Source of the DNA: Pseudomonas sp. GM48
GTDB taxonomy: Bacteria > Pseudomonadota > Gammaproteobacteria > Pseudomonadales > Pseudomonadaceae
Length of the DNA stretch: 54,307 bases
Assembly: GCF_000282335.1 (NCBI RefSeq)
Contig: NZ_AKJM01000002.1
Span: 1 to 54,307 of the forward strand
Direction of reading: 5' to 3'
Shown piece after piece: positions 19,215 through 30,278 of the stretch. How positions within the stretch are numbered: position 1 is the first letter of the stretch; every line of letters starts with the position of its first letter. The notes beneath the pieces were generated by a model, which was not told the origin of the DNA, did no database searches, and worked only from the letters and a program-made list of their open reading frames with translations. The position numbers and the translations under genes are program-made.

Positions 19215-19235
19215 TTCAGCGTCAAGGGAAATAAC

Positions 19236-20618
19236 GTGCTAACGATCTACAACACGCTCACCAAGAGCAAAGAAGTCTTCAAGCCGCTCGATGGCAACAA
19301 TGTGCGCATGTACGTGTGCGGCATGACCGTGTATGACTACTGCCACATTGGCCACGGCCGCAGCATGGTCGCGTTCGACCTCGTGACCCGCTGGTTGCGC
19401 TTCAGTGGCTACAACCTGACTTATGTACGCAACATCACCGACATTGAAGACAAGATCATCAATCGGGCCCGGGAGAACGGCGAACCGTTCGACGCATTGA
19501 CCGAGCGTATGATCACCGCCATGCATGAGGACGAGGCACGCCTCAACATCCTCAAGCCGGACATGGAACCGCGTGCAACCGATCACATCCCGGGCATGCT
19601 GAGCATGATCCAGACCCTGATCGACAAGGGCTACGCCTACGCACCAGGCAACGGCGACGTGTACTACCGCGTCGCCAAGTTCATGGGCTACGGCAAGCTG
19701 TCGCGCAAGAAGATCGAAGACTTGCGCATCGGTGCGCGCATCGAAGTCGACGAGTCCAAGCAGGACCCGCTGGACTTCGTGCTGTGGAAAGCCACCAAGC
19801 CGGGCGAGCCGAGTTGGGAGTCGCCGTGGGGTGCCGGGCGTCCAGGCTGGCACATCGAGTGCTCGGTGATGTCGACCTGCTGCCTGGGTGAAACCTTCGA
19901 CATTCATGGCGGCGGCAGCGATCTGGAGTTCCCGCACCACGAAAACGAAATCGCCCAGAGCGAAGCGGCCACCGGCAAGACCTACGCCAACGCGTGGATG
20001 CATTGCGGCATGATCCGTATCAATGGCGAGAAGATGTCCAAGTCCTTGAACAACTTCTTCACCATTCGCGACGTGCTCGACAAGTACCACCCGGAGGTCG
20101 TGCGTTACCTGCTGGTGTCGAGCCACTATCGCAGCGCCATCAACTATTCGGAAGACAACCTCAAGGACGCCAAGGGCGCCCTGGAGCGTTTCTACCACGC
20201 GTTGAAAGGCTTGCCGAGCGTGGCGCCGGCGGGCGGCGAAGCCTTCGTCGAGCGTTTCACCCAGGTGATGAACGACGACTTCGGCACGCCGGAAGCCTGC
20301 GCGGTGCTGTTCGAGATGGTCCGCGAGATCAACCGCCTGCGCGAGAGCGATCTCGACGCAGCGGCCGGTCTGGCAGCCCGTTTGAAAGAATTGGCCAGCG
20401 TGTTGGGTGTGTTGCAGCTCGAAGCCGATGACTTCCTGCAGGCCGGCGCCGAAGGGCGCGTGGATGCAGCTGAAGTCGAGGCGCTGATTGCAGCGCGCCT
20501 GGCGGCACGTGCCGGCAAGGACTGGGCCGAATCCGACCGCATCCGCGACCAGCTCACCGCCATGGGCGTGGTGCTGGAAGACGGCAAGGGCGGCACGACC
20601 TGGCGTCTGGCTGACTGA
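19236..20618 (+). CDS. cysS: Cysteinyl-tRNA synthetase
   Basis: Charges tRNA-Cys. The GTG start at 19236 follows AAGGGA at 6-7 bp and gives 460 residues (E. coli 461). Class I motifs are [12 protein letters not shown] and [10 protein letters not shown]. The zinc-binding site that selects cysteine is formed by Cys in YVCGMTVYD, Cys in IECSVMS and His-Glu in [12 protein letters not shown]. The C-terminal tRNA-binding region is complete. Second gene of glnS-cysS; a strong intrinsic terminator follows. Confidence 0.97.
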   Translation: MLTIYNTLTKSKEVFKPLDGNNVRMYVCGMTVYDYCHIGHGRSMVAFDLVTRWLRFSGYNLTYVRNITDIEDKIINRARENGEPFDALTERMITAMHEDEARLNILKPDMEPRATDHIPGMLSMIQTLIDKGYAYAPGNGDVYYRVAKFMGYGKLSRKKIEDLRIGARIEVDESKQDPLDFVLWKATKPGEPSWESPWGAGRPGWHIECSVMSTCCLGETFDIHGGGSDLEFPHHENEIAQSEAATGKTYANAWMHCGMIRINGEKMSKSLNNFFTIRDVLDKYHPEVVRYLLVSSHYRSAINYSEDNLKDAKGALERFYHALKGLPSVAPAGGEAFVERFTQVMNDDFGTPEACAVLFEMVREINRLRESDLDAAAGLAARLKELASVLGVLQLEADDFLQAGAEGRVDAAEVEALIAARLAARAGKDWAESDRIRDQLTAMGVVLEDGKGGTTWRLAD

Positions 20619-20640
20619 TTGCCTGATCCGCTGTAAAACA

Positions 20641-20670
20641 AAACCCGCCTTGTGCGGGTTTTTGTTTTTA
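20641..20670 (+). terminator. Intrinsic terminator after cysS
   Basis: AAACCCGC-CTTGT-GCGGGTTT hairpin followed by a T-rich run (TTTGTTTTT), about 22 bp after the cysS stop. Confidence 0.88.
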
Positions 20671-20707
20671 GGGTTTGCTGTTCGTTCTTTGGCGACAGGA
20701 CTGACGC

Positions 20708-20803
20708 CTTCGCGGGCAAGCCCGCTCCCACAGTTGATCTTTAGTGTGTTTGAGCTTTGTGTACGACGCAAATCCAATGTGGGAGCGGGCTTGCTCGCGA
20801 AGA
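20708..20803. repeat. REP inverted pair
   Basis: TTCGCGGGCAAGCCCGCTCC... and TGTGGGAGCGGGCTTGCTCG... lie inverted between the convergent cysS and sigma54-activator genes. One arm has GCGGGCAAG in place of GCGAGCAAG. Confidence 0.88.
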
Positions 20804-20822
20804 GGCCCATTCGGCCAACTTG

Positions 20823-22655
20823 TCATTCAGCCTGGCGCAACCGCTTGTACAGGGTATTGCGACTAACCCCCAACCGCCGCGCCAGATACGAAATATTCCC
20901 CCCGACCGCCTGCAACTGCCGGTTCAAGTCCTCGACATCATTGAGGTCAACGGCCAATGGTTCCGGCGTCTCCACCGGCTCCATCTCCAGATCGACAAAA
21001 AAATCATCCGGCAAATGCTCAGGTCGCACCGGCTGTTCCTCGGCCATGGCCAGGGCCACCTGAATCACGCTACTGACCTGGCGCAGGTTGCCTGGCCACG
21101 GGTGGCGGCCGAACAACGCCATCACTTCCTGGCTTAAACCGGCCCATTGCGATGGTTCGCGGTGCTGCTCCCACAGGCGTTTGAACAGTGCATCCTTATC
21201 GCTGCGTTCGCGCAGGGGCGGCAACTCCAGAGTCAGGCCGCCGATGCGGTAATACAGGTCTTCACGAAACCGCCCCAGTTGTACTTGTTCCCGTAGTGAG
21301 CGATTGGTCGCTGAAATGATGCGCAGGTCCACAGGGAACAACTCGCTGCTGCCCACCGGCTGAACGCAACGTTCCTGCAGCACCCGCAGCAGGCGCGCCT
21401 GGGTCGGTAGCGGCATGTCGCCGATTTCATCGAGGAACAGCGTGCCTTTGTCCGCCTTGCGGATCAGCCCGATGCTGCCTTTCTGGTTGGCGCCGGTGAA
21501 CGCGCCTTTCTCATAACCGAATAACTCGGACTCCACCAGTTCGGCGGGAATCGCCGCACAGTTGACGGCGATGAGCGCTTGTTTGCTGCGCGAACTGGCC
21601 TGATGCAGGGCTTTGACGAACACTTCCTTGCCGACCCCGGTTTCACCGTGGATCAGCAGTGGAATGTCTTTTTCCAGCAATCGCTCGGCCTGGCGCACGG
21701 CTTTTTCCACACGACTGTCGCCGAAATGCAGGGAGTTGAGGCTGACGGCCGCGGGTGTAGCTACAACCGGCTCGGTGAACACTCGGGGTTGAATTGATGC
21801 CTGTTTCGGCCGTTTCAACAGGCACTGGAAGCGGTTGCGCCCGGAAGTTTGCAGGGCGAAGGGCAGGCCTTCGGGCTGATTGAGCAACTCCAGCAGCGAG
21901 ACCTTGAACAGGTTCTCGATACTGACCCGCGACAGGCTGATGCCCAGCAGATTGTCGGCCCGCCGATTGGCAGACAGTACCTGGCCAGTCTCATCGAATA
22001 TCAGCAAGCCGGCCCATTGGCTGTCGAGGTTGTTCAGTCCGGTGTTGAACGTGAGTTGGAAATGCTGACCATGGAACAGATTGAGGATCAGCCGGTTTTC
22101 CACGGTCTGGCTCATCATCTTGACCATGCCCAGGGTATGGGATGGCGGGAGGTAACTGTCACTGGAAACGTCCAGCACCGCGATCACCTTGCGCTCGGCA
22201 TCGAAGATCGGTGCGGCGGAACCGGTCATGAAGCGGTTGGCCTTGAGGAAGTGTTCGTCGTGCTCGATGTGCACCGCTTGCTCGCAGGCCAGGGCGGTGC
22301 CGATGGCGTTGGTGCCGCTGCAGCGCTCCATCCAGCTGGCGCCGGCGCTGAACCCCCGGGCCAGCTTGGGTTCGATAAAGCGCTGGGTGCCCCACGATGT
22401 GAGCACCTGGCCCTGATGGTCGGCGAGCATGATCAGGCAATTGGAATTGCTCAGGATGTTCTCGTAGTAGGGCAGCACTTCCTGATGGGTGGTTTGCACC
22501 AGCGAATGCTGGCTCTCCAGCAGTTGCGCGATGCCCGCGGCCGGCAATTGGTCGAATGCCGGCGTGCTCTGATGACTGAGGCCGAACGCGCGGCAACGGG
22601 ACCAGGAGTCCTGGATGATGGCGTCGTGGGACAGCGGCGATGCGGATGCGGCCAT
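20823..22655 (-). CDS. Sigma54-dependent activator, AcoR/DhaR type
   Basis: 610 residues. An N-terminal sensory part contains a GAF-like domain (about 55-190, with [20 protein letters not shown]) and a PAS-like segment (about 205-260, [20 protein letters not shown]). The AAA+ motor has Walker A GETGVGKE (about 336-343), the sigma54-contact loop GAFTGA (about 383-388) and Walker [12 protein letters not shown] Fis-type helix-turn-helix ends the protein ([16 protein letters not shown]). This order matches the AcoR/DhaR family of acetoin- and glycerol-metabolism activators, with no receiver domain, so it likely senses a small molecule directly. It is divergent from the ABC importer operon, which has a -24/-12 promoter; control of that operon is a strong inference. 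Confidence 0.92.
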   Translation of the reverse strand: MAASASPLSHDAIIQDSWSRCRAFGLSHQSTPAFDQLPAAGIAQLLESQHSLVQTTHQEVLPYYENILSNSNCLIMLADHQGQVLTSWGTQRFIEPKLARGFSAGASWMERCSGTNAIGTALACEQAVHIEHDEHFLKANRFMTGSAAPIFDAERKVIAVLDVSSDSYLPPSHTLGMVKMMSQTVENRLILNLFHGQHFQLTFNTGLNNLDSQWAGLLIFDETGQVLSANRRADNLLGISLSRVSIENLFKVSLLELLNQPEGLPFALQTSGRNRFQCLLKRPKQASIQPRVFTEPVVATPAAVSLNSLHFGDSRVEKAVRQAERLLEKDIPLLIHGETGVGKEVFVKALHQASSRSKQALIAVNCAAIPAELVESELFGYEKGAFTGANQKGSIGLIRKADKGTLFLDEIGDMPLPTQARLLRVLQERCVQPVGSSELFPVDLRIISATNRSLREQVQLGRFREDLYYRIGGLTLELPPLRERSDKDALFKRLWEQHREPSQWAGLSQEVMALFGRHPWPGNLRQVSSVIQVALAMAEEQPVRPEHLPDDFFVDLEMEPVETPEPLAVDLNDVEDLNRQLQAVGGNISYLARRLGVSRNTLYKRLRQAE

Positions 22656-22709
22656 GGCAGTCGATCTCTGAACAGGCTTTTATTGTTTTTGTTATGGGTA
22701 CACACGATC

Positions 22710-22846
22710 CCTGTAGCAGCTGGCGCAGCCTGCGTTCGGCGGCGCAGCCGTCGTAGAACCTGTATTCGCGGTCATCCTGACACACCGCGCTGCCTGATTT
22801 CACGACGGCTGCGCCGCCGAACGCAGGCTGCGCCAGCTGCTACAGG
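22710..22846. repeat. 45-bp perfect inverted repeat, other REP-like family
   Basis: The left arm 22710-22754 (CCTGTAGCAGCTGGCGCAGC onward) and the right arm 22802-22846 are perfect reverse complements over 45 bp, with a 47-bp centre. The sequence is unrelated to the main REP of this window. It lies upstream of the activator gene and just before the TGTTCA cluster, inside a divergent regulatory region. Confidence 0.9.
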
Positions 22847-22870
22847 GACCATTAACTGTCCGTAGAGTGT

Positions 22871-22949
22871 TGTTCACTATTGTTCACTGTCAATGGGTGA
22901 ACTGTTCAGTTGTTCATTTCCGGTTGTTCATTTGTGTTCAGCAATGAAC
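22871..22949 (+). promoter_or_regulatory. Cluster of TGTTCA motifs, candidate activator binding sites
   Basis: TGTTCA occurs at 22871, 22881, 22903, 22911, 22925 and 22935, and its inverse TGAAC at 22898 and 22945. Two pairs are exactly 10 bp apart, and GTTCA-GCAA-TGAAC is a perfect dyad. The cluster ends about 55 bp before the -24 element, a normal place for upstream activating sequences of a sigma54 activator. Assignment to the divergent activator is inference. Confidence 0.6.
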
Positions 22950-23004
22950 GTGACTCCGTAGTCATTCTCAGGAATTTCAAACTGAATCAATCGTTTGCAA
23001 TTTC

Positions 23005-23020
23005 TGGCACAAATGTCGCT
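23005..23020 (+). promoter_or_regulatory. Sigma54 (-24/-12) promoter of the ABC importer operon
   Basis: TGGCACAAATGTCGCT has the invariant GG and GC exactly 10 bp apart and a perfect TGGCAC -24 box; the -12 box is TCGCT in place of TTGCT. The expected transcription start is near 23030, leaving a leader of about 35 bases before the glpS ATG at 23066. Confidence 0.78.
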
Positions 23021-23065
23021 TTACAGCTCCGGTCGCTTGATTCCAAAAATAAAAAAGGCCGAGCC

Positions 23066-24160
23066 ATGTCACTCACCCTGGAACACGTCAGCCGCACCGT
23101 CGAGGGCCAGACCTGGATCGACGATGCCAACCTGAGTTTTGAACCCGGCTCCTTCAACGTTTTGCTGGGTCGCACCTTGTCCGGCAAAACCAGCCTGATG
23201 CGCCTGATGGCCGGTCTGGACAAGCCCGACAGCGGCCGCGTCCTGATGAATGGCGTCGACGTTACCCAGCGTCCCGTGCGCTTGCGCAATGTGTCGATGG
23301 TTTATCAGCAGTTCATCAATTACCCGACCATGACGGTGTTCGACAACATCGCCTCGCCGCTGCGTCAGGCCGGTGTATCCAATGATCTGATCCAGAGCAA
23401 GGTGCTGGAAACCGCGAAGATGCTGCGCATCGAAAAGTTTCTCAAGCGCTATCCGCTGGAGCTTTCCGGCGGTCAGCAACAACGCACGGCCATGGCCCGG
23501 GCGCTGGTCAAGGATGCCGAGCTGATCCTGTTCGACGAGCCGCTGGTCAACCTCGACTACAAATTGCGTGAAGAGCTGCGCCAGGAAATGCGCGAGCTGT
23601 TCAAGGCGCGCCACACCATCGCGATCTACGCCACCACCGAACCCAACGAGGCCCTGGCCCTGGGCGGCACCACCACCATTCTTCACGAAGGCCGGGTGAT
23701 CCAGAGCGGCCAGTCGTCCTCGGTCTATCACCAGCCGCAAACCGTGCTGGCGGCCGAGTTGTTCTCCGAGCCGCCGATCAACCTGATGCCGGGGCGCATT
23801 GCCGGCAACGAAGTGAGTTTCGCCAATTTCGTGCACTTCCCGCTGAACGTCGATTTGCGCCCGGTGGGTGAGGGCGAGTTCCGTTTCGGGGTGCGGCCCA
23901 GCCATATCTCGCTGGTGCCGAGCAACGATGATGATCTCGAACTGGCGGTGACTGTTGAAGTCGCGGAAATCAGCGGCTCGGAAACCTTTCTTCACGTGCG
24001 CAACGAGCATTTCCTGTTGGTGCTGCACTTGCCGGGTGTTCACGAATACGACGTCGACGCGCCGATCCGTATCTATATCCCGACCCATAAACTGTTTGTG
24101 TTCGATACGCAGGGGCGGCTGGTCCAGGCGCCGGGCCGGCGTATCGCGAGGGTTGCCTGA
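23066..24160 (+). CDS. glpS: ABC importer ATPase GlpS-like (no switch histidine)
   Basis: 364 residues. The start at 23066 follows AAGG; an in-frame extension of 52 codons runs through the sigma54 promoter and is rejected. Walker A GRTLSGKT (35-42), Q-loop YQQF (80-83), signature LSGGQQQR (133-140) and Walker B LILFDEP (153-159) are intact. The switch histidine is absent: YATTEPNEAL stands where YVTHDQ-x-EA is usual, giving Thr191. The C-terminal about 120 residues form the regulatory TOBE-type domain of CUT1 importers (FRFGVRPSHISLV). Together with GlpT it should drive the GlpPQ permease. The symbol follows the matching order of the rhizobial glycerol operon glpSTPQUV, so it is by analogy. 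Confidence 0.88.
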   Translation: MSLTLEHVSRTVEGQTWIDDANLSFEPGSFNVLLGRTLSGKTSLMRLMAGLDKPDSGRVLMNGVDVTQRPVRLRNVSMVYQQFINYPTMTVFDNIASPLRQAGVSNDLIQSKVLETAKMLRIEKFLKRYPLELSGGQQQRTAMARALVKDAELILFDEPLVNLDYKLREELRQEMRELFKARHTIAIYATTEPNEALALGGTTTILHEGRVIQSGQSSSVYHQPQTVLAAELFSEPPINLMPGRIAGNEVSFANFVHFPLNVDLRPVGEGEFRFGVRPSHISLVPSNDDDLELAVTVEVAEISGSETFLHVRNEHFLLVLHLPGVHEYDVDAPIRIYIPTHKLFVFDTQGRLVQAPGRRIARVA

Positions 24161-25289
24161 TGGCCGAAATCCGTTTGCAGAGTCTCGCCCACAGCTACAC
24201 CAGGACCCCGGCAGGCCCCGAGGACTACGCGATTCGCGAGATGGACCACATCTGGGAGCAGGGCGGTGCCTACGCCTTGCTCGGGCCATCCGGCTGCGGC
24301 AAGTCGACCTTGCTCAACATCATTTCCGGGTTGCTCAGCCCATCCCAGGGCCATGTGCTGTTCGATGGCAAAGCGGTCAACGACCTGACTCCGGAGAAGC
24401 GCAACATCGCCCAGGTTTTCCAGTTTCCGGTGGTCTACGACACCATGACGGTGTTCGACAACCTGGCCTTTCCGCTGCGTAATCAAGGCCTGACCGAGGC
24501 GAAGGTGCATAGCAAGGTGCAGGAAATCGCCGAAGTCCTCGATCTCCAGTCGCTGCTGTACAAGAAGGCGCGAAACCTCACCGCCGACGAAAAACAGAAA
24601 GTTTCCATGGGCCGTGGGCTGGTGCGCGATGACGTGTCGGCGATCCTGTTCGATGAGCCGCTGACGGTGATTGACCCGCACCTGAAGTGGAAGCTGCGAC
24701 GCAAGCTCAAGCAGATCCATGAGCAGTTCAACATCACCATGGTCTACGTCACCCACGATCAACTGGAGGCCTCGACCTTCGCCGACAAGATTGCGGTGAT
24801 GTACGGCGGGCAGATCGTGCAATTCGGCACGCCAAGGGAATTGTTCGAGCGCCCGAGCCACACCTTTGTCGGCTACTTCATTGGCAGCCCGGGGATGAAC
24901 CTGATCGAGGTGCAGCCGCAACCGGGTGGCGTCGGTTTCGCCTCGACGCACCTGCCGCTGTCCGAAGCGATGCAGCAGCGTATTGCCGAATCCGGGTGGA
25001 AAACCCTCAAGGTCGGCATACGCCCGGAGTTCGTCCATGTGTGGGACGAAGCCTTTGATGACGCGCTGCGGGCACAAGTCGTACACGTTGAAGATCTGGG
25101 CACCTACAAGATCGTGACCCTCAACCTCGATGGCGCCACCCTGAAAGTGCGCCTGGCCGAAGACAAAGTCGTGCCACAAGGCACGGCCTACATCAGTTTT
25201 CCGGCGCAGTGGCTGATGGTTTACGCCGATGAATTCCTGCTGGAAGCGCAAACCGTCAACGAAGCCATGGTCAACAAAGGGGCGCAGCC

Positions 25290-25293
<4 letters not shown>
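24160..25293 (+). CDS. glpT: ABC importer ATPase GlpT-like (degenerate signature)
   Basis: 377 residues. The ATG overlaps the glpS stop by one base (TGATG). Walker A GPSGCGKS (42-49), Q-loop VFQF (86-89), Walker B AILFDEP with Glu166 and the switch histidine in YVTHDQ (His199) are intact. The signature motif reads LTADEKQKV (140-148) instead of LSGGQ-x-x-R, and the D-loop is TVIDP. The C-terminal TOBE-type domain contains VGIRPEFVHVWDE. It complements GlpS, which has LSGGQ but no switch histidine, suggesting a heterodimer with one competent site. This GlpT is an ATPase; it is not the E. coli glycerol-3-phosphate antiporter of the same name. Confidence 0.88.
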
Positions 25294-26156
<863 letters not shown>

Positions 26157-26164
26157 GGCCCGCC

Positions 26165-26965
<801 letters not shown>

Positions 26966-26972
26966 GGAGCTG

Positions 26973-27248
26973 ATGATGGAATGGATGAGTTGGACGGTCC
27001 CCACGGCGGCGTTCTTCGGCGTTATTGCGTTGATTCTGTTGGGCATGACCACCTGGGAATTGCGTTCGCCGAGCGTGCTTCGGCGAGGTGTTCTACCGAT
27101 TGCCACCACTCGTGGCGATCGGTTGTTTATCGGTCTTCTCGGCAGCGCCTACCTGCACTTGCTGGTAATCGGCGTCACCGACTGGAGCATCTGGGTGGCC
27201 TTCGCGTTGTCCCTGGTGTGGCTGTTGGCTGTGATGCGTTGGGGCTAG
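26973..27248 (+). CDS. glpU: Small membrane protein GlpU-like (DUF2160)
   Basis: About 91 residues with three hydrophobic segments: about 8-27 (VPTAAFFGVIALILLGMTTW), about 50-66 (LFIGLLGSAYLHLLVIGV) and about 70-88 (IWVAFALSLVWLLAVMRW). Two consecutive ATGs (26973, 26976) are possible; GAGGAGCT at 26964-26970 favours the second slightly. It lies 7 bp after glpQ and 46 bp before glpV. The position and topology match the DUF2160 proteins always found between the permeases and the binding protein in glycerol-type ABC operons. Its biochemical role is unknown; an accessory subunit of the permease is one possibility. Confidence 0.8.
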   Translation: MMEWMSWTVPTAAFFGVIALILLGMTTWELRSPSVLRRGVLPIATTRGDRLFIGLLGSAYLHLLVIGVTDWSIWVAFALSLVWLLAVMRWG

Positions 27249-27294
27249 TCGAATCGCTCGGCAATGTTGCTCCGAAACTCAATAAGGAGGTCTT

Positions 27295-29037
<1,743 letters not shown>

Positions 29038-29056
29038 CAGCTAAACCGTAAACGCT

Positions 29057-29085
29057 AACGGCACCGAAAGGTGCCGTTTTTGTTT
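29057..29085 (+). terminator. Intrinsic terminator of the ABC importer operon
   Basis: AACGGCACC-GAAA-GGTGCCGTT stem with a GAAA tetraloop, then TTTTGTTT, 20 bp after the glpV stop. A nearly identical hairpin lies at 30224-30251. Confidence 0.92.
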
Positions 29086-29102
29086 GTGCCCGTTCCGCCC
29101 CT

Positions 29103-29197
29103 TTCGCGAGCAAGCCCGCTCCCACACTGGATCAGCGTCGGGCACCATTTTTTTGTTCGCTGCGCATCAACTGTGGGAGCGGGCTTGCCCGCGAAGA
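29103..29197. repeat. REP inverted pair
   Basis: TTCGCGAGCAAGCCCGCTCC... and TGTGGGAGCGGGCTTGCCCG... are inverted, between the glpV terminator and the toxin gene. One arm carries GCCCGCGAA, a variant also seen in other pairs. Confidence 0.88.
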
Positions 29198-29274
29198 GGC
29201 CCTTACTGACAACCAGGTACTTGCGGCCGCGTTCAGGCGATCCTTTGATCCTCAAAGCGTTGTAGATGGGCTGA

Positions 29275-29652
29275 CTAAATCAAAATAGCCAAATCCGTGT
29301 ACTTGGCCACCAATGGGTCAGACGTTAGAAGTTTCATGGGTTCAGTCATCGCGGTTGCAACAATGAGGCGGTCGAACGGGTCACGATGGTGATGTTCGAG
29401 GTCTTTCACGGCAATGGCATGTTCTGAGGTCACCGGCAATTCGATGAAACCGCTTTCGAGGCAGTACTGACGGATTTCTTCCAGATCAACATTCAGCTTT
29501 CCCAACCCGACCTTGATCGCCATTTCCCAGAATGTCGCTGCGCTGATGTATATGTCGGCAGCGCCTTCAATGAGCTTTCTGGCCTTGCCGGATAGTTTGG
29601 GGTCATCGCTGAGAGCCCAAAGCAAAACATGAGTGTCCAGCAGAACCCTCAT
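29275..29652 (-). CDS. vapC: PIN-domain toxin, VapC type
   Basis: 125 residues forming a single PIN domain, expected to be an Mg-dependent RNase that cleaves tRNA or other RNA when freed from its antitoxin. The acidic residues are Asp6 (RVLLDTHVLLWAL), Glu43 (SAATFWEMAIKVGLGKL), Asp91 and Asp94 (HHRDPFDRLIVATA), and Asp112 (LLTSDPLV). The ATG overlaps the antitoxin stop in an ATGA, so it is translated from the antitoxin message. Base composition looks less GC-rich than the neighbours, consistent with transfer. The cellular target is unknown. Confidence 0.9.
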   Translation of the reverse strand: MRVLLDTHVLLWALSDDPKLSGKARKLIEGAADIYISAATFWEMAIKVGLGKLNVDLEEIRQYCLESGFIELPVTSEHAIAVKDLEHHHRDPFDRLIVATAMTEPMKLLTSDPLVAKYTDLAILI

Positions 29653-29888
29653 TCGTGGGTTCCTTCAAAAGTATCCAGCATGTCGTCCGGCAGTGGTGCA
29701 TCGAAGTCTTCAGCCAGAACCAGTTTGCCTTTCATCGCACCGATACGCTGGCCGCTGGTTTTTCCTACGGGAACAAGGCGGGCCAAGGCTCGACCATGCT
29801 TGGCAATCGTTATGATCTGGCCCGCCGCCGCATCATCGACGAGTTTGGACAGATTGTTTTTTGCTTCGGCCAACGGAACGATGATCAT
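29649..29888 (-). CDS. vapB: Antitoxin, Phd/YefM (VapB) type
   Basis: 79 residues from the ATG at 29888 (MIIVPLAEAKNNLSKLVDDA), preceded by GGGAGAGA. The N-terminal about 55 residues match the Phd/YefM fold (ITIAKHGRALARLVPVG), which binds DNA and dimerises. The C-terminal tail (about 56-79, DFDAPLPDDMLDTFEGTHE) is acidic and likely wraps the toxin. An in-frame upstream codon at 30008 would add 40 residues through the operator and promoter, so I reject it. The neighbouring dyad at 29903-29926 suggests autoregulation. Confidence 0.88.
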   Translation of the reverse strand: MIIVPLAEAKNNLSKLVDDAAAGQIITIAKHGRALARLVPVGKTSGQRIGAMKGKLVLAEDFDAPLPDDMLDTFEGTHE

Positions 29889-29902
29889 GATTTCTCTCCC
29901 AT

Positions 29903-29941
29903 ATTCTGGACAAATATAGCCAGAATTTTTCGGGGGGGCAA
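29903..29941 (-). promoter_or_regulatory. Toxin-antitoxin promoter with overlapping operator dyad
   Basis: ATTCTGG and CCAGAAT (29903-29909, 29920-29926) form a perfect 7-bp inverted repeat with a 10-bp centre. Reading on the minus strand, TATATT (29918-29913) is a good -10 inside that centre, and TTGCCC (29941-29936) lies 17 bp upstream as a fair -35. The antitoxin bound to the dyad would block polymerase. The fit is seen; the function is inferred. Confidence 0.55.
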
Positions 29942-30123
29942 AGGCAAGCGAACCATAGGTCGGTTTCGCCATTTCATTGCACATCATCACCATCGGTTCT
30001 TGTTTCATTTGAATACTCCTGTAAGCCCGTCGCTCACATTAGCGTTCGGAGCAATCGCCGGATGTCATCAATTGCTGATCGTCAGACAAATACTTTCTGA
30101 AAAGAGGGTAGGCAATGAAGATT

Positions 30124-30201
30124 AAAAGATCGCAGCCTGCGGCATCCCCTACAGGATGTACGCCTCCCAAATGTAGGAGCTGCCGCAGGCTGCGATCTTT
30201 T
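30124..30201. repeat. Inverted repeat, AAAAGATCGCAGCCTGCGGCA type
   Basis: 21-bp perfect arms at 30124-30144 and 30181-30201 have a 36-bp centre. The sequence (AAAGATCGCAGCCTGCGGCA) is a third, separate repeat family, between the toxin-antitoxin pair and the nuoN 3' end. Confidence 0.85.
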
Positions 30202-30223
30202 GACCTTGAATACCCCCAAACGC

Positions 30224-30251
30224 AAAAACGGCACCCGAAGGTGCCGTTTTT
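30224..30251. terminator. Bidirectional intrinsic terminator after nuoN
   Basis: AACGGCACC-CGAA-GGTGCCGTT has an A-run before and a T-run after, so it can act on both strands; on the minus strand it ends the nuo operon 28 bp after nuoN. The stem is identical to that at 29057-29085, and only the tetraloop differs. Confidence 0.88.
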
Positions 30252-30278
30252 GTTTGTTACCGAGAGTCGCTCAAGCGA

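Noticed and set aside
22910..23065. N-terminal extension of glpS by 52 codons
   Set aside because: The extension covers part of the TGTTCA array and the whole -24/-12 promoter, has no homology to ABC ATPases, and the ATG at 23066 has its own AAGG.
29889..30008. 40-residue N-terminal extension of the antitoxin
   Set aside because: It would place the operator dyad and promoter inside the coding region; the Phd/YefM fold begins at the ATG at 29888, which has a ribosome-binding site.
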